Counted from the first letter of the stretch, positions 20,067 to 28,311 are shown. The stretch: DNA of 64,000 nt from Isoalcanivorax indicus (GCF_003259185.1 NZ_QGMP01000002.1:1-64000); one strand, 5' to 3'. Program-made: numbers and translations. Notes: generated by a model from the letters alone, not told the origin.

Positions 20067-20085
20067 AAGAATGGTTCGCATTATC
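20067..20085 (-). promoter_or_regulatory. Fur box candidate before fbpA
   Basis: On the minus strand this 19-mer begins GATAATG and matches 14 of 19 positions of the consensus GATAATGATAATCATTATC. It ends 21 bases upstream of the fbpA start codon, a position where Fur-iron(II) binding would block transcription. It supports iron-repressed expression of fbpA-fbpB. Confidence 0.6.
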
Positions 20086-20126
20086 CTTCAATGGACGGGC
20101 CGGGCGCAAGCCCGCCTGCCCACGAA

Positions 20127-20150
20127 ACAGGGCGGCCAACGCCGCCCTGT
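20127..20150 (-). terminator. Terminator-like hairpin after DUF4397 gene
   Basis: A perfect 10-bp stem (ACAGGGCGGC/GCCGCCCTGT) with a four-base loop lies 43 bases downstream of the DUF4397 stop at 20194. On the minus strand it is followed by a short TTTCG, so the U tract is poor. It separates that gene from the Fur-controlled iron operon. Confidence 0.5.
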
Positions 20151-20193
20151 CCGCTGTCTTCTTCAGGCCCGATTTTCTTCAGGCCCGGTTGGC

Positions 20194-21597
20194 TCAATCC
20201 GACAGAACGATGAAGCCGAAATCGTCAACCGCCTCCCCAAGGTCCGGGTTGCGCGCTACCAGGGTGGTGACCGTCCCGCCGTCAAGCTGCACGGCTTCCA
20301 CATTGATCGCGACGGCACCCCCGGCACGGACTCTCACGTCATAGGTATCGGGCGGCAACGCGAGGTAAGGCGTGATATCGCCGACCTCGAAGCCGGGCAG
20401 CGTCGGCATCACTTCGCCCATTTCGATCTGGTTCACGGTAACCGCCTGCGCATTGGGCGTCACAAACACGTCCACCGTACCGGCCAGGGACGCCGCATGA
20501 ATGGCCCGCACCCGGGCATCCGTCGCCACCGCGCGCCGGTCGTCCTGAGCAAGTATGGCAAACAGGTCCGACGCCCCCATGTCCGCAGGCAGGTCGCCCG
20601 CCGCCAGTGCCGTGTATGCCGTGCCACCTTCCAGCTCCGCCGTGGCCACGATCGGCGCGGCATCAGCCCCTTGGCCGGCGACGCCAATGCGCAGTTCATA
20701 CTCGGCCGGGGGCAGAGCGTCTGCGGTCAGGTCCTGGCCAAACTCGATCATGTCCACCAACGGCTCGGCGTCCGAGGCCAGCGGCGCAGGGCCTGCAAAT
20801 ATCTCGGCGGTACCGACGCCGGAGGCGGCATGCACGGCACGCAAGGATGCTGTGTTGTTCACATCGCGCAGAACGAAATCATTCCCCGCGCCAGTGGAGA
20901 CCAGCAGATCAACCGGAGCACCCGGACCCGGGTTATCCAGCGCGAGCACCAGCAGATCGGCACCGCCGGGCAATGCGATGGCGCCCGAGTCGAAGACCAC
21001 ATCCTCGACATCATTGCTGCTGCCCGCCGTAATACGAATCCGGTACTCCCCGGCAGGCACCGTCACCTGCTCGGTATGGTCGTAAAACGAGAATGTCGTC
21101 AGTGGCATGTCCAGCGCCGCGTCCGGCGCGGTGACAAACACCGACACTTCCGGCGCGCCCGGCGCAGCATGTACGACCTGCACCCGAGTACTGTCGGAGG
21201 GCACAAGGGAACGTTGATTAACGATCACCTGTGGCCCAAAGCTGTCGTCAGCCAGAAGACCCGCAGCAATCACCGTGGTTTGCGTGTCACGCTCCAGGGT
21301 CAGGGATTCACTGATCGCGCCATCGATCACGCCGGCTGCCGCCAGCGCATCAACATCCACATCATATCGGTCAGCACGCAAACGCAGGAAAGAGGAACCA
21401 CTTCCAAAAGGCACACCCTGCAATGCCTCGACGGCTTCACCGTTAACACGAATGTTCACATCCGGCGCATCGGTCGCCGCATGAATCACCCTGACATCTG
21501 CTGTCGGGCGAATACTACTGCTACTGCCTCCGCACGCCGACAACCCCACCACGCCCGCTGCGCACAGCAGGCCCGCCATCATCTTGATTGATCGCAT
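20194..21597 (-). CDS. DUF4397-repeat lipoprotein, four repeats
   Basis: This 467-residue lipoprotein (Cys22 in GLSACGGS) is built from four DUF4397-type repeats. They begin near residues 37 (VIHAATDAPDV), 141 (VVHAAPGAPEV), 254 (AVHAASGVGTA) and 366 (AIHAASLAGTV), a spacing of about 105-113. Each repeat is a predicted beta sandwich. These domains occur in exported proteins of marine bacteria and have no established enzymatic role. The ATG at 21597 was chosen because the longer frame begins at a TTG and leaves the signal peptide internal. GGGGTG lies 7 bases upstream. It lies between two hairpins and is probably monocistronic. Confidence 0.8.
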   Translation of the reverse strand: MRSIKMMAGLLCAAGVVGLSACGGSSSSIRPTADVRVIHAATDAPDVNIRVNGEAVEALQGVPFGSGSSFLRLRADRYDVDVDALAAAGVIDGAISESLTLERDTQTTVIAAGLLADDSFGPQVIVNQRSLVPSDSTRVQVVHAAPGAPEVSVFVTAPDAALDMPLTTFSFYDHTEQVTVPAGEYRIRITAGSSNDVEDVVFDSGAIALPGGADLLVLALDNPGPGAPVDLLVSTGAGNDFVLRDVNNTASLRAVHAASGVGTAEIFAGPAPLASDAEPLVDMIEFGQDLTADALPPAEYELRIGVAGQGADAAPIVATAELEGGTAYTALAAGDLPADMGASDLFAILAQDDRRAVATDARVRAIHAASLAGTVDVFVTPNAQAVTVNQIEMGEVMPTLPGFEVGDITPYLALPPDTYDVRVRAGGAVAINVEAVQLDGGTVTTLVARNPDLGEAVDDFGFIVLSD

Positions 21598-21645
21598 GTC
21601 TGACACCCCATAGCACAAAGAAAGGAGGCGTCAGATTGGTCTCCG

Positions 21646-21664
21646 TGACATCAAGGTGATGTCA
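21646..21664. promoter_or_regulatory. Operator-like inverted repeat upstream of DUF4397 gene
   Basis: TGACATCA, a 3-base spacer, then TGATGTCA form a perfect 8-bp dyad. It lies 48 bases before the start codon at 21597 and inside an outer dyad CGTCAG (21629-21634)/CTGACG (21667-21672). It could be a regulator site or an mRNA leader hairpin. Confidence 0.4.
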
Positions 21665-21757
21665 AGCTGACGGCGCAAACAGAATTCTTCTCCGGAAATG
21701 AGAGGTCGGCATGAACGGCGCGTCAGGATGGAATCAATACAGGGTGAAGAAGACCCG

Positions 21758-21787
21758 AAAAAAAAGCCAGACGCCGCAGCGCCTGGC
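21758..21787 (-). terminator. Rho-independent terminator after DUF4397 gene
   Basis: On the minus strand a 9-bp stem (GCCAGGCGC/GCGTCTGGC, one G-U pair) with a TGCG loop is followed by eight T residues. It lies 41 bases downstream of the stop at 21829. This is one of the best terminators in the window. Confidence 0.9.
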
Positions 21788-21828
21788 CTGAAAATAATGC
21801 TGCCACAAAGGTGGCAGCCTTGCGGCGG

Positions 21829-23427
21829 CTAGCCGATGGCAACACCGATATCCAGCAGTTCCACCTCAAAGAAGCCTTCATCTTCATCCGGGTTGCGGAT
21901 AATGAGATCGAGGATCGAACCGTTATCGATAGCACCCGACTCACTGTAGATCACATCGAAACCACCATCGTTCAGGGGCACAGCAATGCGAATGTCATAG
22001 TCACCGCCCGGAAGGACGAGGTAACCGCTATCCCGACGCACATCCAGGGTGAAATCCGGAGCCACCTCGGCAAACTGCACATCAGCATCCGTGATGTCGC
22101 CCGCTTCGGTCACGAACACGGCTACAGGACCCGAGAGCGACCCCGCATGAACGATGCGCAAGCTCGCCTGCGTGGCAATCGGGCGAGTCTGTCGCTCCAG
22201 GAAGAGCGGGAACAGTTCAGCCTCGACATCCACGGCATGCCCCCCGGCGATGGCGATGTAGCCGCGCCCCTGACCGACCATCAGATGGTTGGCGGCAATC
22301 GGCGCCTCAGCGGCACCCGCACCCTCCGCATTCACGCGCAGTGCATAGCTGCCCGCATCAACGTCAGTCCGCAGGCTGTCACCAAAAGCTATCGAGGGGA
22401 TCGTCGGGTCTGTGCAGACGTCGCTATGGTCTTCGTCACCATTGACGCAGGCGATAAAGGCCGCCTGCGGCGCGAAGTAGACTTCCGCATCACCGACGCC
22501 CGCAGCCGCATGCACCACATTCAGCGCGGCGCGGTCGTTGATGTCGCGCAGCACCAGGCTGCTGGTGGCGTTCGGGAAGCTGACCAGCAGATTGATCGGC
22601 GAATTGTCCGCAATCTGCAGCGAGGCGCCCGCGCTGTCGATAGCGCTGACCAACAGATCATCACCAGCGCGCAGGCCAACAATGTCGCTCTCGAAAACAC
22701 GGGTCTGCGACGCGGCCAGCGTGACACATATCTGGTAATCCCCCGCAGGTACTTCGAGACGGTCGGTGAAGGCGCCAAACGATGCGTCGACCACCACCGG
22801 CTCGCCAGCGGTACAGTCAAACGACTCGTCGAGCGTCGTCAGGCCCTGAGGGTCCAGACCGCCCTCACCGTCATCACCGCCCTCGTCACCACCGTCACCA
22901 TCGTCGTCCTCGTCGTCTTCAGGAGGCAGAACAGGCTCAATCGCAGCCAGATAGATGTCCACCGCTGGCGCGCCAGGCGCAGCATGGACCAGCTGAACCC
23001 GTGCCTGTCCCGCGCTCACCGGCGCTCGCTCGGTCTCGATCACGACAGGGCCGAAGGTGCCATCATCCAGCAACCCGGTGGCCACAAGGGTCCATTGGCG
23101 ATCGCGTTCGAACAACAGTGTTTCATCAATCACGCCATCCAGGGTCACGCCTCCGGGAAGATAGGCGTCAACCGTCACGTTATAGCGGCTTGGCCGCACA
23201 CGCTGAAAGGCCGACGACTGCGCAAAGCCCAGCCGATTCAAGCGAACACTGGCATTCTCATCAATACCATCATTCTGCAAGTTAACCCGCACGTCCGGCG
23301 CATCCGTGGCTGCATGGACAATACGCAGATCAGCGGTCGGACGGGAATCGGAGCTGCCGCCGCAGGCCGCCAGACTGGCTACCGCAGCGGAGACAGCTGC
23401 GACGCCCATGAGTTTTCTGAATTTCAT
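21829..23427 (-). CDS. DUF4397-repeat lipoprotein with acidic linker
   Basis: This 532-residue lipoprotein (Cys22, SLAACGGS) is a paralogue of the 20194-21597 product. It has four DUF4397 repeats starting with IVHAATDAPDV, LVHAAPGAPAV, VVHAAAGVGDA and IVHAGSLSGPV. An acidic Asp/Glu/Gly insertion (PPEDDEDDDGDGGDEGG) interrupts repeat two. A possible disulfide segment CVNGDEDHSDVC lies in repeat three. The start at 23427 has an excellent ribosome-binding site (AAGGAGAACAAG), whereas the longer frame has no signal peptide at its start. Strong terminators lie on both sides, so it is transcribed alone. The acidic stretch may bind divalent cations; that is inference. Confidence 0.8.
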   Translation of the reverse strand: MKFRKLMGVAAVSAAVASLAACGGSSDSRPTADLRIVHAATDAPDVRVNLQNDGIDENASVRLNRLGFAQSSAFQRVRPSRYNVTVDAYLPGGVTLDGVIDETLLFERDRQWTLVATGLLDDGTFGPVVIETERAPVSAGQARVQLVHAAPGAPAVDIYLAAIEPVLPPEDDEDDDGDGGDEGGDDGEGGLDPQGLTTLDESFDCTAGEPVVVDASFGAFTDRLEVPAGDYQICVTLAASQTRVFESDIVGLRAGDDLLVSAIDSAGASLQIADNSPINLLVSFPNATSSLVLRDINDRAALNVVHAAAGVGDAEVYFAPQAAFIACVNGDEDHSDVCTDPTIPSIAFGDSLRTDVDAGSYALRVNAEGAGAAEAPIAANHLMVGQGRGYIAIAGGHAVDVEAELFPLFLERQTRPIATQASLRIVHAGSLSGPVAVFVTEAGDITDADVQFAEVAPDFTLDVRRDSGYLVLPGGDYDIRIAVPLNDGGFDVIYSESGAIDNGSILDLIIRNPDEDEGFFEVELLDIGVAIG

Positions 23428-23495
23428 CTTGTTCTCCTTGATTATTCTGTTGTGCCTGATCACAGACACAAGCTTGTCATTCAATCCGCTGCGTG

Positions 23496-23523
23496 AAAAA
23501 AGGGCGGGCCGGGGTAGGCCCGC
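23496..23523 (-). terminator. Rho-independent terminator of the copy-3 operon
   Basis: On the minus strand GCGGGCC, a 6-base loop, then GGCCCGC are followed by CCTTTTTT. The hairpin lies 25 bases downstream of the lipoprotein stop at 23549 and ends the third barrel-lipoprotein transcript. Confidence 0.88.
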
Positions 23524-23548
23524 AAACTCACACGCAAAAGGCAAACTC

Positions 23549-26500
23549 TTATTCCTTCACCGGATCCGCAACGAATGCCAGCGAAGCATCACCTGCCCGC
23601 AGTGCGAGGGTGACGTTTGCATTCAGCAAGCTGATGGCATTCAGACGTGTATCCAGAACAGCATCTGCTGTATTGATGGCCGCAATCACCATACGCCCGT
23701 CTTCGAGGAACGTTACCGGGCCGCGAAGACTCAGCGAAAAGGTCAAGGACCGGATATTGTGATCGAGTGACGTCAGACCGAGCACGGGCGCATAAACTCG
23801 CGCGTCCGTCTGGGGCGCATCCACCAGCAGATCCAGGGTCGTCTCGAAAATCGGCGGGCCGTTCGGATCATCCGGATTAACACGAATCCAGCCTGTTCCG
23901 GCCTGAGTGCGATTGTTCTGTTCATCCAGCGCATAACGGGTACGCATGAACTGGGGACCCGTCGGCGCAGGGCTGCGCGGAGTACCCACACCGGACGTCG
24001 CAAACAGGTTAACGCTGGTGGTCGCGATCATGGTCGGGTAAAGCGCCACGCGCACCGCCTGCTCTCCGGATACTTCGTCATATACGTCCACACCGATGAT
24101 GTCCGCATCCAGACCGCCGTTGACATAGATGAAGGCTTCTTCATGACAGGTGCCTCCCGTGGGCGAGCAGCCGATTCTCAGGTCGTCCACTTGCCCACCG
24201 GTGGCCGCGATACTCAGCCATGATCCATTGAGCGGTATCTCGAACGGGCTCGGACCAGCATCCGGGTTGTTCGGCTGAAGGAACTGATGTCCCTGCCGCG
24301 GCACCAGTGTCGGACGCTCCTCGGGATCAAGCAGCGAATTGGCGTTCACATCCGGAGTGGGCAGCGTGACCATGGACTGGAACACTGCGGTGGTCGGCTC
24401 TGTGCCGCGGAAGAAGATCTCCAGGTTCGGGCCACCGCCGGTGTGCGTGGGCGCGCCATTATTGCCTGTGGGCTGTGTCGAGAAGAAACGCGTCATCAGA
24501 GGCAGATTGTCTGCTGAGCAGATGATATTGCCTGTGTTGCAGTCTGCCCGTGCATTGGCCAGGTTGGTCCGGTGTGGTGCGGTAGCACGAATGCTGCCGT
24601 TGGAAACCATGGTATAGCGATAGGTTTCTCCCTCGATCCATGGTTCATCCGGAACGAACCGCGCGCTGCTTTCGCTCACTTCCAGCCGCCCGGGCACCGG
24701 CTCGATGCAGGTGTTGCCGTTTGCAGTCATGCGCTCAACCCGGAATGTACCGACGTTGCAAGCGCGGCTGCCGTCCAGGTTGCCGAGCCTGAAGCTGTTG
24801 GTATTCATGGGCTTGGAGAAGCGCACCCGAATATCGCGGTTTGCAGGAAGCTCGGTGACCGGCATGTTCTCGTTAATGGCAACGACATCACCACCAGCCC
24901 AGCTTTCACGGGAGGTCCGGGAGCCGACACAGCGGCCATGATTCCCCAGCGCAATATTGCGCGCTTCGGTAGCACACGGATAGCCCGGGTAGGTCGTCAC
25001 GGCACGCGGAGACATCGGCACGCGAATGAAACGGTTGGCCTGATTTTCGTCACCCGGGTCAAAGCTCTCGCGAATCTCGTTCTGGGCGTACTCACGGAAC
25101 AGCGGCATGGTGAACTCAAGGAAATAGTCTTGCCCGATGGGGTTGTCGTACAGATCCCGAGCCATGCCATTGATGGTCACTGAATAGCTGTTATTGAAGC
25201 CAAGCCCGCCTTCCGGGTGAATAACCAGTGCAGCACCATCAGCCTTGACCTCGAAGTCCACATCCATGCCGTTACGCTGGACGTTGAGCGCTCCGGAACC
25301 CGGTTTTACGGAATCACGATAGATCGGCCGATCAAACGTCAGGATAATCGGATCGCCCGGGCGAGCCCGATCCACCTGATCGGCGGGCAGCCAGGACTGC
25401 AACGTCGCCAGACCGGCAGGCTCTTGCTGCGGCGGTGCGAGGCTCGGATGATCGTATCCTTCAAGGCGGAACGCCAACGCACCAATGGCACGATCAATAC
25501 CCAGTACATCCAGTTCAATCGCCGCCACGGCATCGATGGACAGCACACCATTCTCGATGATGGCAATACCCACCACCTCGACATGCATGACATCCTGCGT
25601 TAGCGCAGCGTTGGCCTCGGTGCCTTCTGCGCTCATCGCCACATCCATCCACATGCGAACGTGGCGCGGCGCAAAGCGATCATCCGAGCTTTCGTTGGGC
25701 AGCAGGTAGCCCACGGCATCGGAAATGATCGTGACCGAAATATCGCCGGTTTGCAGCTGCGCCGGTACTTCGCCCGAGATCAGCACTTCCACCGGGGTGC
25801 CTGACAACAGATTGCCACGAGGAATACGAAGCGGCGTCACCTCCGGGAAGTTCGGCACGAAGGCCAGATCGCCGTAAAGGTTGCCTTGCTGTGCAGACGA
25901 TGATTCATTGCCCAGCAACGTGGACTGCACCGGCACGGTGTTGATGGGCGCACCTGTCAGCTTGGAAAATACCGTTTCCCCCGTCACGTCCGGGCTGTCT
26001 GCCCGGGCAATCAGATCAGTACGCGGAAAGGTGTTGCGCGCGCGGAACAGATATTGCACCTCTTGCCCCGCTGCCAGGCTGTCTCCGAACTTGCTGCGAA
26101 TGTTACCCATCAGCACCAGCGCATAGTCGCGGCCGCCAATCAGGTCTTCGCGCGGATCGATGGTCAGGTAGTTGTCTTTGGCCAGCAGGTCAACGGGCAC
26201 CATATTGCCCATACCATCCAGCAACAGAACGGTGTCCCCCGCCGTCAGCGTTGATGTATCCAGCGGATGGGAAAACTGCACGCGGATGCTGTGGAAGTCA
26301 CCAAATACCAGCGCGCCATCGCCCGCATCCGGGATAGTACGGGTCACACGGAAATCACCCAGCGTGGCGGATGAGCGACCTGCCGTCGCCGACAGCCGCG
26401 TGGTGAACCGGATCGGCTCTGCCGGTGGACGAATGGCGCCGTTCGGGCCTTGCAGGTTGTTCCAGGTCAGCGTGTACTCACGCGCAGGCGCCAGCCGGCT

Positions 26501-26956
26501 GACCGGATTGATGACCACGCTGACGCCAGTTTGTTCGGTCTGGGTCACGCCCGCCGTGGCATCGCCATCGTCATTTCCGTTGCCGTCGCCGTTGTCGCCG
26601 TTGTCGCCGTTGTCGCCGTTGTCGCCGTTGTCGCCGTTGTCGCCATCATCACCGTCGCTGTTGTCGTCTTCAACCACGACGCGGCCGACCAGGGCGGCGG
26701 TGAAGGGCACATCATTACCGCCCGCATCCCGCAGCCGGATGCGCGATTCCAGATCCGCTTCGGAGACCCCGGCCAGATCACTGCTGAAGCGCAGCACCAG
26801 AGGGGCCGCCACCGGCACTTCCTTCTGGCCGTGATAGGGGTAGCTGAAGACAAGGCTGTCACTGGCCCATCGATCAAAGGTGACTGTGGCCTTATCACCA
26901 CCACCGCAACCGATCAGGGTGAGTGCGGCGAGCACTATGGGTATAAAATATTTCAT
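23549..26956 (-). CDS. Large Ig-like-domain surface lipoprotein, island copy 3
   Basis: This 1,135-residue paralogue is the longest of the three. It has lipobox TLIGC with Cys17. The first Ig-like module (YPYHGQKEVPVAAPLVLRFS) is interrupted at about residues 95-125 by an Asp/Gly/Asn-rich insertion that includes six GDN repeats. Conserved blocks include FPEVTPLRIPRGNLL, YPGYPCATE...GRCVGS, VRFSKPMN, CNTGNIICSADNLPL, the calcium-loop-like DVNANSLLDPEE at Asp869, and C-terminal DPVKE. It follows its barrel gene by 14 bases and ends at a strong terminator. Function is unknown; location is probably the outer membrane. Confidence 0.75.
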   Translation of the reverse strand: MKYFIPIVLAALTLIGCGGGDKATVTFDRWASDSLVFSYPYHGQKEVPVAAPLVLRFSSDLAGVSEADLESRIRLRDAGGNDVPFTAALVGRVVVEDDNSDGDDGDNGDNGDNGDNGDNGDNGDGNGNDDGDATAGVTQTEQTGVSVVINPVSRLAPAREYTLTWNNLQGPNGAIRPPAEPIRFTTRLSATAGRSSATLGDFRVTRTIPDAGDGALVFGDFHSIRVQFSHPLDTSTLTAGDTVLLLDGMGNMVPVDLLAKDNYLTIDPREDLIGGRDYALVLMGNIRSKFGDSLAAGQEVQYLFRARNTFPRTDLIARADSPDVTGETVFSKLTGAPINTVPVQSTLLGNESSSAQQGNLYGDLAFVPNFPEVTPLRIPRGNLLSGTPVEVLISGEVPAQLQTGDISVTIISDAVGYLLPNESSDDRFAPRHVRMWMDVAMSAEGTEANAALTQDVMHVEVVGIAIIENGVLSIDAVAAIELDVLGIDRAIGALAFRLEGYDHPSLAPPQQEPAGLATLQSWLPADQVDRARPGDPIILTFDRPIYRDSVKPGSGALNVQRNGMDVDFEVKADGAALVIHPEGGLGFNNSYSVTINGMARDLYDNPIGQDYFLEFTMPLFREYAQNEIRESFDPGDENQANRFIRVPMSPRAVTTYPGYPCATEARNIALGNHGRCVGSRTSRESWAGGDVVAINENMPVTELPANRDIRVRFSKPMNTNSFRLGNLDGSRACNVGTFRVERMTANGNTCIEPVPGRLEVSESSARFVPDEPWIEGETYRYTMVSNGSIRATAPHRTNLANARADCNTGNIICSADNLPLMTRFFSTQPTGNNGAPTHTGGGPNLEIFFRGTEPTTAVFQSMVTLPTPDVNANSLLDPEERPTLVPRQGHQFLQPNNPDAGPSPFEIPLNGSWLSIAATGGQVDDLRIGCSPTGGTCHEEAFIYVNGGLDADIIGVDVYDEVSGEQAVRVALYPTMIATTSVNLFATSGVGTPRSPAPTGPQFMRTRYALDEQNNRTQAGTGWIRVNPDDPNGPPIFETTLDLLVDAPQTDARVYAPVLGLTSLDHNIRSLTFSLSLRGPVTFLEDGRMVIAAINTADAVLDTRLNAISLLNANVTLALRAGDASLAFVADPVKE
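26591..26644. repeat. In-frame 9-bp tandem repeat, six units
   Basis: Six perfect copies of GTTGTCGCC encode Gly-Asp-Asn repeats on the minus strand within large lipoprotein copy 3. Imperfect units flank the array. The unit is a multiple of three, so copy-number change alters linker length without breaking the frame. Confidence 0.95.
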
Positions 26957-26970
26957 GTCAGCACTCCCGC

Positions 26971-28311
26971 TCAGAACGTCATGGTCAGCGTGGCGCCAAA
27001 GACGTGCGCCTGGCCATCTACATTGACCGTTTCATACGGATTAAAACTGCTGTTGTCCGAGGTCAGATCGAACTTTCGCTCGCGCAGATGCTGGTATTGA
27101 TAGGCGACATCCAGACGCACCGGATAGTTGAAGCCGGGCACCTCCGCAAACTCGATACCGCCGCCCACACCCAGCACGATGCGATCGTTGTCGAAGTAGT
27201 TCACGCCACGGGACTCGTTGCCGTCGAGCGGTGATTTTTCATAGGAAATCCCCGACACCACCGAGAACATCGGATTGATGCGATACTCCATGCCAAAGCG
27301 GGGGATCACCACATCCTCGAATTTCATGTCAGCCTGATCGCGCACTGAATCGCGAGCGAATTCGCCCTCAAGCTGAGACCAGCGCTGCAGTTCAGCCACC
27401 GCAGAAATGCGCAGCGCACCGTCGCCATAGCTGGCGCCGACGGCATAGATCTCGGGCTGGAAAGCATGCAGGGTACGCAAGGACAGGCCCAGCCCGTCAT
27501 TGATCAGACCGGGAATGATGGCCAGCGCATCAATGTCCGCCCGCGAGGCCGTTTTTTTCCGGTACGTCAGCGCTGTCTCGACACCGCGCAGCCAGCTGCT
27601 GTCATCCGCACCCAGCACCTCACCCCAATGCACGCTCAGACCGACAATCGGGCTGAGTACCGGCTTGGCCGACACCGCGATCTGCTCGTTGCTGGTGACT
27701 CCGCCTGGCGTGGATTCAAGTACCAGGTCAGCATCCGCCTCCAGGGTCACCCGCACTGAGGCACCCACATCAATGCCCGGTGCCAGATTCGCACCGACGC
27801 CGATATTCAGAAACAGCGGTTGCGCGCCGTAGCGGAAGTACTGGCCCTCATCCGAGGTTTCGGCGTTGAAGCCCAGCATTTCAGTGCCGTATTTCTCCAC
27901 GCCGGCCATCATGCCCAGCACCAGCGCGCGATCGGTGCTGAACAGGTCTGACAGGTCTGTTTTCATGCCGATCAGTACATGCTCGGTGCGACCTGCACCC
28001 ACACCGCTACCATCACGGTTGGGCGCAAAGCTGGAGGCAAAATCCGTGCGGGCATCAATGTCGGTATTGGCCGTCAGGGCCCCGACCGACAATTCGCCGC
28101 GGCGATCTCGGGCCAGGTAGGCGGGGTTGTAATAGGTCGCCGCCACACCGCTGTTGAACATGGACATGGCCTGGGCGGTCCCCACATCCAGCGGCGTCAC
28201 GCCGTAGGTGGTGCCGATATTGCCCATGCTGGCTGTCGCGGTAAGGGGGAACAGGGTCATGCCGGCGGCCGCAAAGAGGGCCCGCCGCGCGCGCGGAAGG
28301 TGTTTCATCAT
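26971..28311 (-). CDS. FadL/OmpP1-like outer-membrane barrel, island copy 3
   Basis: This 446-residue protein has a signal peptide cleaved near Ala27 (TATA then SMGNIGTTYG). It shares with copies 1 and 2 the ATYYNPAYLARDRRGEL block, NYFDNDRIVLGVGGGIE, YQYQHLRERKF and a C-terminal phenylalanine (ATLTMTF). It is the most divergent copy: the C-x4-C pair present in the other two is replaced by GADDSSW, and the N-terminal region after the NPA block differs. It heads the third two-gene operon, and its 322-base upstream region is unusually AT-rich with nested inverted repeats. Confidence 0.7.
   Translation of the reverse strand: MMKHLPRARRALFAAAGMTLFPLTATASMGNIGTTYGVTPLDVGTAQAMSMFNSGVAATYYNPAYLARDRRGELSVGALTANTDIDARTDFASSFAPNRDGSGVGAGRTEHVLIGMKTDLSDLFSTDRALVLGMMAGVEKYGTEMLGFNAETSDEGQYFRYGAQPLFLNIGVGANLAPGIDVGASVRVTLEADADLVLESTPGGVTSNEQIAVSAKPVLSPIVGLSVHWGEVLGADDSSWLRGVETALTYRKKTASRADIDALAIIPGLINDGLGLSLRTLHAFQPEIYAVGASYGDGALRISAVAELQRWSQLEGEFARDSVRDQADMKFEDVVIPRFGMEYRINPMFSVVSGISYEKSPLDGNESRGVNYFDNDRIVLGVGGGIEFAEVPGFNYPVRLDVAYQYQHLRERKFDLTSDNSSFNPYETVNVDGQAHVFGATLTMTF

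Noticed and set aside
23440-23470. CRP site before the DUF4397 gene
   Set aside because: A TGTGA half-site exists, but the second half does not fall at the N6 spacing.
7921-28311. Polyketide, secretion or phage cluster interpretation of the large-gene island
   Set aside because: The large genes encode lipoproteins with Ig-like modules; no synthase, secretion ATPase or phage structural motif is present.
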